DNA of 20,921 nt from an uncultured Prevotellaceae bacterium (lineage in GTDB: Bacteria; Bacteroidota; Bacteroidia; Bacteroidales; Bacteroidaceae), in NCBI GenBank assembly GCA_902800435.1, contig CADCEQ010000055.1, positions 1-20,921 on the forward strand, written 5' to 3'. The translations under genes and the position numbers were made by a program. Below are positions 8,800-15,854 of the stretch, piece by piece (the stretch's first letter is position 1; every line of letters begins with the position of its first letter). The notes under the pieces are model-generated. The model was not told where the DNA came from, made no database searches, and saw nothing but the letters and a program-made list of their open reading frames with translations.

Positions 8800-9174
8800 T
8801 TAATTTTTTATTCCTTTATTGTTTATTATTCCATTAATGTACAAATACAACATTCTGCTCGCATCTTCCAATTTGTCATGTAACTCAGAGAACTCGTCGG
8901 AATTAATATATTGGAGATCTCTTGAAAGTATGATATAGTCCCTGCATTCCTCCATACTGCCTTGAGAAATATTCATAAAGCGCAATTTATCAGCTTTACT
9001 AAGTTTCTTATATCCTTCAGCAATATTAGCCTCAATGGAAACTGAAGCACGTCTAAATTGAGAAGTCAAGCCATACTGCTCGTCTATCGGATAATGCTTT
9101 GTTATCCGGTACACAGCAAGTACAAATGCATGTGCTTTTTGCCAAGCTATTACACTTTCAAAAGAGTATGGCAT
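8800..9174 (-). CDS. Four-helix-bundle protein 1 (S23/rRNA intervening-sequence family)
   Basis: This 124-residue protein has the family signature: FESVIAWQKAHAFVLAVYRI near the start, HYPIDEQYGLTSQFRRASVS in the middle, then IEANIAEGYKKLSK and a GSMEECRDYI segment. These match the small helical proteins encoded in 23S rRNA intervening sequences of Leptospira and others and in many Bacteroidetes genomes; the fold is also shared with the Avd accessory protein of diversity-generating retroelements. The basic surface suggests nucleic-acid binding, but its biochemical role is not established. It lies between the M16 and fumarase genes in the same orientation, inside inverted repeats, and its base composition is visibly AT-richer than both. 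The start is ATG 9174 and the stop is TAA 8802-8800. Confidence 0.9.
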   Translation of the reverse strand: MPYSFESVIAWQKAHAFVLAVYRITKHYPIDEQYGLTSQFRRASVSIEANIAEGYKKLSKADKLRFMNISQGSMEECRDYIILSRDLQYINSDEFSELHDKLEDASRMLYLYINGIINNKGIKN

Positions 9175-9206
9175 ATGCTCAAACCTTAAACTATTGTCCT
9201 GAACTC

Positions 9207-9233
9207 CTTGAACTCCCTGAACTCCCTGTCTCC
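9207..9233. repeat. Right arm of element 1
   Basis: The arm reads CTTGAACTCCCTGAAC followed by TCCCTGTCTCC. The repeat run begins earlier, near 9198, with CCTGAACTC. It ends 6 bp before the M16 stop codon region (9240-9242) and 33 bp upstream of the four-helix-bundle ATG. Confidence 0.85.
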
Positions 9234-9239
9234 ATAATA

Positions 9240-12164
9240 TCAGTAGCCAAAAATCTCAGCTGTCGAAATGCGCTTTACAGGACCGTACTTCTGCAGGGCA
9301 GCCATATCGAGTTCACGCTCGTTGCCGAGAATGATGTAGCGGTAGGGCTTGCGGGCTATCTGCTGCTGCTCGAAGTCGACGATGTCCTTCATCGTCAGGT
9401 TAGGCAGGGCGGCATAGATTTTCTCGTTCAAATCGTAGTCGATGCCCAAGTCGCGGGCATTGATCCAGGCATTGATGAGCCCGAACTTCGTGGTGCGCAG
9501 GCTGGCCAGCTGTTTCGTCAGAGCCTCCTTGGCAATCTGGAACGAGGCATCGCTCTGCGGGATAGTGTCGAGGATGGTGTGGAAGTGGCTCACGCAGTCC
9601 ATCATCTTGTCGTTCTGGGTGATGATGTGCGTGAAGAAGTCCTCCGTCTGGTCCTTATAGCCGGGACGGCGGTACATGGCCCAGGCATTATAGGCCAGAC
9701 CGCGAGTCTCGCGCATCTCCTGGAACACCACCGTGTTCATACCGCCGCCGAAGTACTCATTGAAGAGTGCCTGGACGGCAACCTCGTCGACATTCCACGG
9801 GCGCTGCTCATTATGATACATACGCATATAGATGTTCTTGGCGTCGTAGGGAGCAATGAGAATCTCGCTCTCCGGCGTAGGCTGAGTGACATAATGCTTG
9901 TTAGCTGGTGAAGGGTGAAAGGTGAAGGGTGATGGGAGGGATGAGAAATGAGAAGCAAGAGCTTCCTCCAACTCCTCCTCGTCCATCGGGCCATAATATA
10001 ATAAGGTGTGCTCATACTGGCTGAGGTTCTTCAGCAGGTCGAGCAGCTCCTGTGGATTCGTCTGGCGCAGCTGGGCGGTGCTCAGCAGATTGCGCTGGGA
10101 GTTGTAGGGACCATAGACACCGTAGTTGAACAGGCAGTCAAAGCAGGTGCGCTGGTCGAGCTTGGCGTCGGCACGGGCCTTGTCAAGCAGACCGACATAC
10201 ATATCATAGGCCTCCTGGTCGACCTTGGCGTTCTGAAGCAGGTCTTCGAGCAGCGCCAGTGCCTCGGCCATGTTCTCGCCAAGACCACTCAACGTGACAT
10301 TGATGACGCGTTCACCCACATTGATGTTAAATTCGCAGGCCAGCTTGTAGAACTGCTGTTTTACCTGTTGGGGCGTCAGCTTGTCGGTACCCAAATATTC
10401 CAGATAGTCGGCAGCGTAGTCATAGCGGACGTCGGCCTGCTTGCCGAACTCATAGCGGAAGGAAAGCTGGAAGCGGCCGTTCTCTGTGTTCTGGACATAA
10501 ACATAAGGCAAGCCTTTGTCTGTGGATCCAAAGGTGAGGTCGCGCTTGAAGTCGACAAACTTCGGCTCGATGGGCTTCACCTTGGCAGCCTGGATGTCCT
10601 TCACGAACTGGCTGACGTTGTCGCGGTTGGCGGCAATAGGCGTGATGGCGGGCTTGTCAATTTTCTTCTCGTTGGGGTCAACACCCTGACGCTTGTAGAC
10701 GGCGGCATAGCCGTCGGTGAAGTGGCGGGCGGCGAAGTCAGCAATCTGCTCCTTGGTCATACCTTCCAACCGCTGCAGACGGTTGGCCACCTGCTCCCAC
10801 GGTGTGCCGATGATGAAAGCATCGACAAACATATCGGCCCGCGACTGGTTGTTCTCGAGGGCGTTGTAGTACTGCAACTTCAGGTTGTTGATGACCGACG
10901 GCAACAGGTCGTCGCTGAACTCGCCCTTCTTCAGCTTGCCAATCTCTTCGAGCAGCAGCTGGCGCACCTCGTCGAGCGTCTGGCCCTCCTTAGGCGTACC
11001 GGCCAGGATGAACATCGAGTAGTCCATCAGTGCCTCTACCCCACCCCATGCGCTGAGCATCTTCATCTGCTGGTTGATGTCGAGGTCGATGAGTCCGGCA
11101 GTGCCGTTGCTGAGCATGTGCTCAATGACCTGCAGCGTGTCGTTCTGTAGCGAAGCACCGCGGTCGAAGCGCCAGCCTAACCACAGCTGCTCAGCCTCGG
11201 GACCGATAACGGCGGTGTCCTGCGGCTCGGTGTACACAGGCTGTTCGGGGAACGTGGGCTGGGCAACGTCGTCGCCGGGCTTCCACTGTCCGAAGTACTT
11301 GTCGATGGTGGCTATCACCTCGTCGGGGTTGAAGTCGCCAGCCATGCAGATGGCCACATTGTTGGGCACATACCACTTGGCAAAGTAGTTCTTGATGTTC
11401 GTAATCGAGGGATTCTTCAGGTGCTCCTGCGTACCGATGGTGGTCTGCAGACCGTAGGGGTGCGTCGGACAGAGCTTGCGGCTCAGGGCCTCATAGAGCT
11501 TGCGCACGTCCTGCGTCAGTCCGATGTTGTACTCCTCGTATACAGCCTCCAACTCGGTATGGAAGCCTCGGATGACCATATTCTGGAAACGGTCGGCCTG
11601 GATCTTCGCCCAGTTCTCGACTTCGTTCGAGGGGATGTCCTCGGTGTAGCAGGTCACGTCGTTCGACGTATAGGCATTCGTTCCCTCAGCACCGATGGCA
11701 GCCATCAGCTTGTCGTACTCATTGGGAATGAAGTACTGGGCAGCCACCTGCGATACGCTGTCGATGCCACGATAGGCGGCGCGGCGCTCCGCAGGGTCGG
11801 TCAGCTTGCGGTACTGCTCGTAGCGCTGCTCGATGTCGGCCAGCAGCGGTGCCTCTGCCGTCGAGTCGGTCACGCCAAACTTACCCGTGCCCTTGAACAT
11901 CAGGTGTTCCAGGTAGTGGGCCAGACCGGTGGTCTCAGCCGGGTCGTTCTTCGAACCGGTACGCACGGCAATGTACGTCTGTATCCTCGGCTGTTCCTTG
12001 TTTACACTGAGGTAGACCTTCAGTCCGTTGTCCAGCGTATAGATACGTGTCTGCGACAAATCGCCTTTAACACTCTCGTATTTGTACTTGCCGCCACAGG
12101 CAGTTAAAAGTAAAAAGGTAAAAAAGTAAAAAGGTAAAAAACGAAATACACTAATCCTCTTCAT
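9240..12164 (-). CDS. M16-family metallopeptidase, lipoprotein
   Basis: This 974-residue protein has two tandem M16 halves. The N-terminal half has the inverted zinc motif HYLEH (83-87) in TGLAHYLEHLMFKG, and a downstream Glu segment EAVYEEYN (206-213). The C-terminal half (from about 550) has no HxxEH, as expected for the partner half, but keeps the ETRGLAYNAWAMY motif. The N-terminus is a lipoprotein signal with lipobox LTAC (C23), so the enzyme is probably periplasmic and membrane-anchored, degrading peptides. Two oddities stand out. The hydrophobic core of its signal peptide (about residues 7-21) is encoded by the inner repeat of element 2, and residues around FSSLPSPFTFHPSPANKH come from a second tandem repeat. 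The ATG overlaps the stop of four-helix-bundle gene 2 (ATGA). Confidence 0.93.
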   Translation of the reverse strand: MKRISVFRFLPFYFFTFLLLTACGGKYKYESVKGDLSQTRIYTLDNGLKVYLSVNKEQPRIQTYIAVRTGSKNDPAETTGLAHYLEHLMFKGTGKFGVTDSTAEAPLLADIEQRYEQYRKLTDPAERRAAYRGIDSVSQVAAQYFIPNEYDKLMAAIGAEGTNAYTSNDVTCYTEDIPSNEVENWAKIQADRFQNMVIRGFHTELEAVYEEYNIGLTQDVRKLYEALSRKLCPTHPYGLQTTIGTQEHLKNPSITNIKNYFAKWYVPNNVAICMAGDFNPDEVIATIDKYFGQWKPGDDVAQPTFPEQPVYTEPQDTAVIGPEAEQLWLGWRFDRGASLQNDTLQVIEHMLSNGTAGLIDLDINQQMKMLSAWGGVEALMDYSMFILAGTPKEGQTLDEVRQLLLEEIGKLKKGEFSDDLLPSVINNLKLQYYNALENNQSRADMFVDAFIIGTPWEQVANRLQRLEGMTKEQIADFAARHFTDGYAAVYKRQGVDPNEKKIDKPAITPIAANRDNVSQFVKDIQAAKVKPIEPKFVDFKRDLTFGSTDKGLPYVYVQNTENGRFQLSFRYEFGKQADVRYDYAADYLEYLGTDKLTPQQVKQQFYKLACEFNINVGERVINVTLSGLGENMAEALALLEDLLQNAKVDQEAYDMYVGLLDKARADAKLDQRTCFDCLFNYGVYGPYNSQRNLLSTAQLRQTNPQELLDLLKNLSQYEHTLLYYGPMDEEELEEALASHFSSLPSPFTFHPSPANKHYVTQPTPESEILIAPYDAKNIYMRMYHNEQRPWNVDEVAVQALFNEYFGGGMNTVVFQEMRETRGLAYNAWAMYRRPGYKDQTEDFFTHIITQNDKMMDCVSHFHTILDTIPQSDASFQIAKEALTKQLASLRTTKFGLINAWINARDLGIDYDLNEKIYAALPNLTMKDIVDFEQQQIARKPYRYIILGNERELDMAALQKYGPVKRISTAEIFGY
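9907..9956. repeat. Tandem purine-rich repeat inside the M16 coding region
   Basis: The plus strand carries GGTGAAGGGTGAAAGGTGAA, then GGGTGATGGGAGGGATGAG and AGAAATGAG-type units with a period of about 7 to 10 nt. In the M16 frame it is translated as a Pro/Ser/Phe-rich loop (SSLPSPFTFHPSPANK). It resembles in style, not in exact sequence, the arms of the two four-helix-bundle elements. Confidence 0.65.
12104..12143. repeat. Left (inner) arm of element 2, also M16 coding sequence
   Basis: The plus strand reads TTAAAAGTAAAAAGGTAA followed by further GTAAAAAGG/GTAAAAAAG units. The exact pairing part, 12114-12139, covers codons 9 to 17 of the M16 gene (FLPFYFFTF). Confidence 0.85.
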
Positions 12165-12511
12165 TTGTTTTGGACTTTATTAACTATATTCACTAATGTT
12201 CCTACTATTGTATTAATATCATTGATAAGCGAATCAAATTCCGGCTTAGCCATGTACTCCGATTCGTACAACAATTCCAGCCAATATTTAGTTTCACTTG
12301 CTTCTTTTAGAGAGATTTTAAGCTTGCTGACATAATCAGCATCACTTTGGGCATAAAGACTCTCTGCAATATTCGCCCCAACACTTGTACCACTACGGTA
12401 CAATTGCTTTGACATTACATATTCCCCCTTGCATTTTGTCAGGTGGTCATATTCCTTTACAATACGAAGGGCAAAAGCCTTACTCAACCGATAGATAACA
12501 TTATCTGCCAT
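12161..12511 (-). CDS. Four-helix-bundle protein 2 (S23/rRNA intervening-sequence family)
   Basis: This 116-residue helical protein has a diverged form of the family signature: YRLSKAFALRIVKEYDHL, then LYRSGTSVGANIAESLYAQS, then LKISLKEASETKYWLELLYE. The ANIAES and KEA.ET.YWL segments are characteristic of one subgroup of the family. Sequence similarity to protein 1 is low outside these motifs, so the two elements are not recent copies of each other. The gene is AT-rich compared with its neighbours. Its TGA (12163-12161) overlaps the M16 ATG (12164-12162), so M16 translation may be coupled to it. The start, ATG 12511, lies 25 bp downstream of the right arm. Its function is not established; RNA binding is plausible from the family's link to rRNA intervening sequences. 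Confidence 0.88.
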   Translation of the reverse strand: MADNVIYRLSKAFALRIVKEYDHLTKCKGEYVMSKQLYRSGTSVGANIAESLYAQSDADYVSKLKISLKEASETKYWLELLYESEYMAKPEFDSLINDINTIVGTLVNIVNKVQNK

Positions 12512-12518
12512 CTTTTAT

Positions 12519-12561
12519 CTTTTACTTTTTTACCCTTTTACCTTTTTACTTTTTTACCTTT
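12519..12561. repeat. Right (outer) arm of element 2
   Basis: The plus strand reads CTTTTACTTTTTTACCC, then TTTTACCTTTTTACTTTT and TTACCTTT. The last 26 nt (12536-12561) are the perfect partner of 12114-12139. Confidence 0.85.
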
Positions 12562-12564
12562 AAA

Positions 12565-14418
12565 TCAGTTTTCGTAATCAATTTCGTGGTCCAGCTTCTC
12601 AAGGAAGTCATCGTACACATCCTGGTCGACATCGCCCAGACTGAATTCCTTCTCAGCATCCTTGCGGATTTCGGCAATCCAGGCACGACGGGCACGGACA
12701 TAGTCTTCGCGGATACGCTCACAAGCCGCCTCATCAAGTTCGTCTAAGTGGTAATAGTCGAGAATCATCTGGTAGCTCCATGCCCAGCGATAGTCGCTGT
12801 AGTGGTTGTTGATGTCGGCAAAACGATCGAGCACCTGCGTGATATTCTCAATCGTACCCTCCTTGATATCATCAATCAGACGCTGCTCCTCGGTCACGGG
12901 CAGCAGCAGTCCGCTGAGGTCAGTCCAGGGTCCCTTGCCAACCTCCGATTTCGGCATACCGAAGAAGCCCTCCTTCACAGCACGCTTCAGCACGGCTCCC
13001 ATATAGATGCGCAGGGCGATGTCGTAGTACTTCAGGCCCTTCTGCAGCGACGAGGCGTTGATGACATACTCGTGGAAGTTGTACGACGACACGTTGTCGC
13101 CGCTGGCCTGCCGCAAGGCTTCCAGAATCATGATGCCCTGCATAATCTCGCCGACCGTAAAGGGACTGAGCCAGTCGAAATTGATGATCGACTTCTTCGA
13201 CTGCTTCGAGCGCTTGTCGCGCTTCGGCCACTTCTTGATGTCGCGGTACAGTCCGACGGTGGTGATGTTGCGGCCTGGTACGAGATACATCGTCTCACCG
13301 TAAGCTACGAGGTAGCTGAAGGGCAGGCAGCGCGTGTCGGGATGGTGCATCAGTTTGCCGAAACAGACGGAGAAAGCACCAATAGTTGCGGGCATCAGCA
13401 CATACGAGCCAGAGGCTGTCTTCGTGCCGCGCTCCAGGGTGCCGTAGTGCATCGGTCCCATCTTGTAGGCGTGGTTCGAGAAGTTGGTGTTCGAGCCGGC
13501 ATTATAGAACGAGAACTGTCCGCCGATGAGCAGGCTCGACTTATGGTGACTGGCCGAGAACGGACCGCAGAAGGCGGCGCAGGCCTCGCCGTTGGCCATA
13601 TATGAGTTGGCGAAGAAGAGGCTGGCCTCAGCCGTGAAGCCGTTGGTTATCTGACAGGCCTCGCCCACGAAGCAGTCCTGCATCTTGACGGAATTGTTGA
13701 TGCTGCAACCGTCGCAGATAATCGAGTTCTCGCAGATGACGCCCGTTCCGATGAATACGCTGGCATCCTCAGAGCTGAGGATGGTACACTCGTTCAGACG
13801 GGCACAGCCGCTGATTTCGCAGTCGCCCTTGATGACGGTGTTCGTGATGTCCTTGGTATTGATGATCTTCACGCGGTTGCCGATGATGCCGCGCTCAGGC
13901 GTCGAGATGCGCACCTCGTCGTCGATGAGCTGCTTCAGACGGTTCATCAGTTCGCGGTCGTTGTGATATTTCACCATAAAGGCAGCCAACTGTGAGTTCA
14001 GTTCGCGGAAGAGCGTCACATTGCCGTCGCCCATCTCGTTAAGCACGGAAATGGTGGAGCCGGCACCGTAGCTGGCGCCCTCGAGCGTCTCCAGTGTCGA
14101 GATGTTCGAGATATAGCAGTCGTCGCCGATGGTATAGTTGTTGATGAAGTTACCCACCTTCTCTATCAGGCAGTCGTTGCCGACGGTGACATTGCGCAGC
14201 GTGGCGTCGTTGATGCCCGAGTGTTTGAAGAAGCCCTTGGCCACCTCCACACATTTGTTGAACACACCCAGGCGGATGTCACCATAGAACATCACGCGGT
14301 GGAAGTTATAAGGTTTGAAGCCTTCTGCCACCATCACCCGCTGCCAGTCCTCGGCCCAGCAGACATTATTCTCAAGAATCTCAATCTCGCTTTGTGTCAG
14401 TTGTCTGTATTCACTCAT
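12565..14418 (-). CDS. DUF4954 family protein with left-handed beta-helix repeats
   Basis: This 617-residue cytosolic protein belongs to a family seen mainly in Bacteroidetes and spirochaetes. The first half (about 65-345) has many hexapeptide-like repeats of the transferase type, for example DATLRNVTVGNDCLIEKVGN, CEISGCARLNECTILSSEDA and ICENSIICDGCSINNSVKMQ. These predict a left-handed beta helix as in sugar acyltransferases and nucleotidyltransferases. The second half is helical and lacks motifs I recognise. No catalytic site can be assigned. The start ATG 14418 (MSEYRQLTQ) overlaps the hflX stop by 8 bp (ATGAGTGA), so the two are translated from one message. A longer upstream frame runs into hflX and is rejected as the start. 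The stop is followed at once by the outer arm of element 2. Confidence 0.88.
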   Translation of the reverse strand: MSEYRQLTQSEIEILENNVCWAEDWQRVMVAEGFKPYNFHRVMFYGDIRLGVFNKCVEVAKGFFKHSGINDATLRNVTVGNDCLIEKVGNFINNYTIGDDCYISNISTLETLEGASYGAGSTISVLNEMGDGNVTLFRELNSQLAAFMVKYHNDRELMNRLKQLIDDEVRISTPERGIIGNRVKIINTKDITNTVIKGDCEISGCARLNECTILSSEDASVFIGTGVICENSIICDGCSINNSVKMQDCFVGEACQITNGFTAEASLFFANSYMANGEACAAFCGPFSASHHKSSLLIGGQFSFYNAGSNTNFSNHAYKMGPMHYGTLERGTKTASGSYVLMPATIGAFSVCFGKLMHHPDTRCLPFSYLVAYGETMYLVPGRNITTVGLYRDIKKWPKRDKRSKQSKKSIINFDWLSPFTVGEIMQGIMILEALRQASGDNVSSYNFHEYVINASSLQKGLKYYDIALRIYMGAVLKRAVKEGFFGMPKSEVGKGPWTDLSGLLLPVTEEQRLIDDIKEGTIENITQVLDRFADINNHYSDYRWAWSYQMILDYYHLDELDEAACERIREDYVRARRAWIAEIRKDAEKEFSLGDVDQDVYDDFLEKLDHEIDYEN

Positions 14419-15706
14419 AGTCTTGGTATAAAAAGTCGTTATAAGGATATTTCTGTACGTGCAGTTCACGTACTCTACCATATAATAACGCGCGAAGCTC
14501 GTCAATATTGTGTTTCTGCTTTGCAGAAATAAAGATGCAGTCGTCGCCAAGCTTGGCCATCCACGTGCGCTTCAGTTCGTCGAGCGAAATGTTCTCCCGC
14601 GTCGGCTCCGTCAGGTCGTCCTCATCCTGGGGCGTCCATGTGTAGGCATCAATCTTGTTGAACACCATCATCGACGGCGTCTCGGCACAGCCCAAGTCGG
14701 CCAGCGTCTTCTCAACCACTGATATCTGCTCCTCAAAATCGGGATGCGAGATGTCCACCACATGGACCAGCAGGTCGGCCTCGCGCACCTCGTCGAGCGT
14801 CGACTTGAACGACTCCACCAGGTCGGAGGGCAGCTTGCGGATGAAGCCCACGGTGTCGGCCAGCAGGAAGGGCAGGTTGTCGATGGTCACCTTGCGAACG
14901 GTCGTGTCGAGCGTGGCAAAGAGTTTGTTCTCGGCAAACACATCGCTCTTCGAGAGCAGGTTCATCATCGTCGACTTGCCCACGTTGGTATAACCCACCA
15001 ACGCCACACGGATAAGCCGGCCGCGGTTCTTACGCTGCGTCGTCTTCTGCTGGTCAATCTCCTTCAGCCGCTGCTTGAGCAGCGTGATGCGCTGCAGGAT
15101 GATACGGCGGTCCAGCTCCAACTGCGTCTCACCAGGGCCGCGAAGTCCTACCGATCCCTTGCCGCCACCCGAGCCAGAGCCGCCGCCCTGACGTTCCAAG
15201 TGCGTCCACAACCGCTGCAGACGGGGCAGCATATAGCGGTGCTGCGCCAGCTCCACCTGAGCCTTGGCCTCGGCCGTCTGGGCACGCATGGCAAAGATGT
15301 CAAGAATCAGACTGGTGCGGTCCAGTATCTTTACCTGCAGCTCCTTCTCGATGTTGCGCAGCTGCTTGGCCGACAGTTCGTCGTCAAAGATGACCATTCC
15401 CACGAGCTGGGGAGCCTCCGCCGACCGTTCGTTCTCGTCGGTGTCGAGCCACTCGTCGTAGGCATCCTCACATTCCTTGATGTATTGCTTGATTTCCAGA
15501 AGCTTGCCGCTGCCGACGTAGGTCACAGCGCTCGGACCACCCACCCTTTGGGTGAACCGCTTGACGACCACAGCCCCTGCCGTCTCGGCCAGGAACTCCA
15601 GCTCGTCCAGGTATTCCTTGGTCTTGGCCTCGTCCTGCTGGGTGGTGATGAGTCCCACCAGCACCGCCGTCTCAGCCTTTGCTTCTGATATGACAAATTC
15701 CTTCAT
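14411..15706 (-). CDS. hflX: Ribosome-associated GTPase HflX
   Basis: This 431-residue GTPase has the full HflX layout. The N-terminal HflX domain includes VGSGKLLEIKQYI, then comes the linker ERQGGGSGSGGGKGSVGLRG and the family-specific PGETQLELDRR, then the G domain. The G motifs visible are GYTNVGKST (G1, about 238-246), DTVGFIRKLP (G3), NKID (G4) and SAKQKHN (G5). HflX binds ribosomes and splits or rescues stalled ones under stress. I chose ATG 15706 (MKEFVISEAK, the usual family start) over an in-frame TTG 30 bp upstream that overlaps the promoter. It has a TACCTTTG promoter box and overlaps DUF4954 downstream. Confidence 0.96.
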   Translation of the reverse strand: MKEFVISEAKAETAVLVGLITTQQDEAKTKEYLDELEFLAETAGAVVVKRFTQRVGGPSAVTYVGSGKLLEIKQYIKECEDAYDEWLDTDENERSAEAPQLVGMVIFDDELSAKQLRNIEKELQVKILDRTSLILDIFAMRAQTAEAKAQVELAQHRYMLPRLQRLWTHLERQGGGSGSGGGKGSVGLRGPGETQLELDRRIILQRITLLKQRLKEIDQQKTTQRKNRGRLIRVALVGYTNVGKSTMMNLLSKSDVFAENKLFATLDTTVRKVTIDNLPFLLADTVGFIRKLPSDLVESFKSTLDEVREADLLVHVVDISHPDFEEQISVVEKTLADLGCAETPSMMVFNKIDAYTWTPQDEDDLTEPTRENISLDELKRTWMAKLGDDCIFISAKQKHNIDELRALLYGRVRELHVQKYPYNDFLYQDYE

Positions 15707-15733
15707 AAACAGTATTAAATCCTTAAGATTGTG

Positions 15734-15741
15734 CAAAGGTA
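15734..15741 (-). promoter_or_regulatory. hflX: -7 promoter element for the hflX operon
   Basis: The minus strand reads TACCTTTG, an exact TAnnTTTG match, 28 bp before the hflX ATG. The best -33 candidate is a TTG 22 bp upstream, which lies inside the terminator hairpin of the preceding gene, so the promoter and terminator share DNA. Confidence 0.7.
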
Positions 15742-15748
15742 ATCAAAA

Positions 15749-15803
15749 AGTAGGGAACTCCCACAACAAAACTGTTATTTTTTGTTAGTGGGAGTTCCCT
15801 ACT
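15749..15803 (-). terminator. Rho-independent terminator after the BlaR1-like gene
   Basis: AGTAGGGAACTCCCAC (15749-15764) is the perfect complement of 15788-15803 (16 bp). Inside, AACAAAA pairs with TTTTGTT across a one-base bulge. On the minus strand the stem is followed by TTTTTG. It lies about 50 bp beyond the stop at 15855. Confidence 0.85.
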
Positions 15804-15854
15804 GCCATAGCCATATCGCTACGAACGGAACGATATCGGGAAATGTAGTCAGCG

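Larger units (their letters stand above)
8735..9233 (-). mobile_element. Inverted-repeat element 1 carrying a four-helix-bundle gene
   Basis: The unit fills the gap between the M16 stop (9240) and the fumarase start (8718). Its arms at 8744-8770 and 9207-9233 are reverse complements at 26 of 27 positions. Each arm is built from tandem units such as GGGAGTTCA and GGAGACA. The only gene inside is an AT-rich S23-type four-helix-bundle gene, unlike its GC-richer neighbours. The transcript could fold into a 27-bp stem with the gene in the loop, as in 23S rRNA intervening sequences. Mobility is inferred; no transposase is present. Confidence 0.6.
12104..12561 (-). mobile_element. Inverted-repeat element 2 carrying a four-helix-bundle gene
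   Basis: The unit sits between the DUF4954 stop (12565-12567) and codon 7 or so of the M16 gene. The arms at 12114-12139 and 12536-12561 are perfect 26-nt reverse complements, built from GGTAAAAAAGT-type units. The AT-rich gene inside belongs to the same family as in element 1, but the arms are unrelated to those of element 1. The right arm begins 3 bp after the DUF4954 stop. Mobility is inferred from architecture and composition; no transposase or target-site duplication was identified. Confidence 0.6.

Noticed and set aside
10008..11150. 380-codon plus-strand frame opposite the M16 gene
   Set aside because: Antisense shadow; composition is driven by the M16 codons.
8800..12511. A diversity-generating retroelement, because Avd shares the four-helix-bundle fold
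   Set aside because: No reverse transcriptase, template repeat or variable repeat was seen in the window.
14419..14550. Upstream extension of DUF4954 by 44 residues
   Set aside because: It lies within the hflX coding region and does not look like the family N-terminus; ATG 14418 fits overlap and homology.
15813..15838. ATATCG/CGATAT inverted repeat downstream of the sensor gene
   Set aside because: Only 6 bp with a 12-bp gap, expected by chance, and a strong terminator is right next to it.
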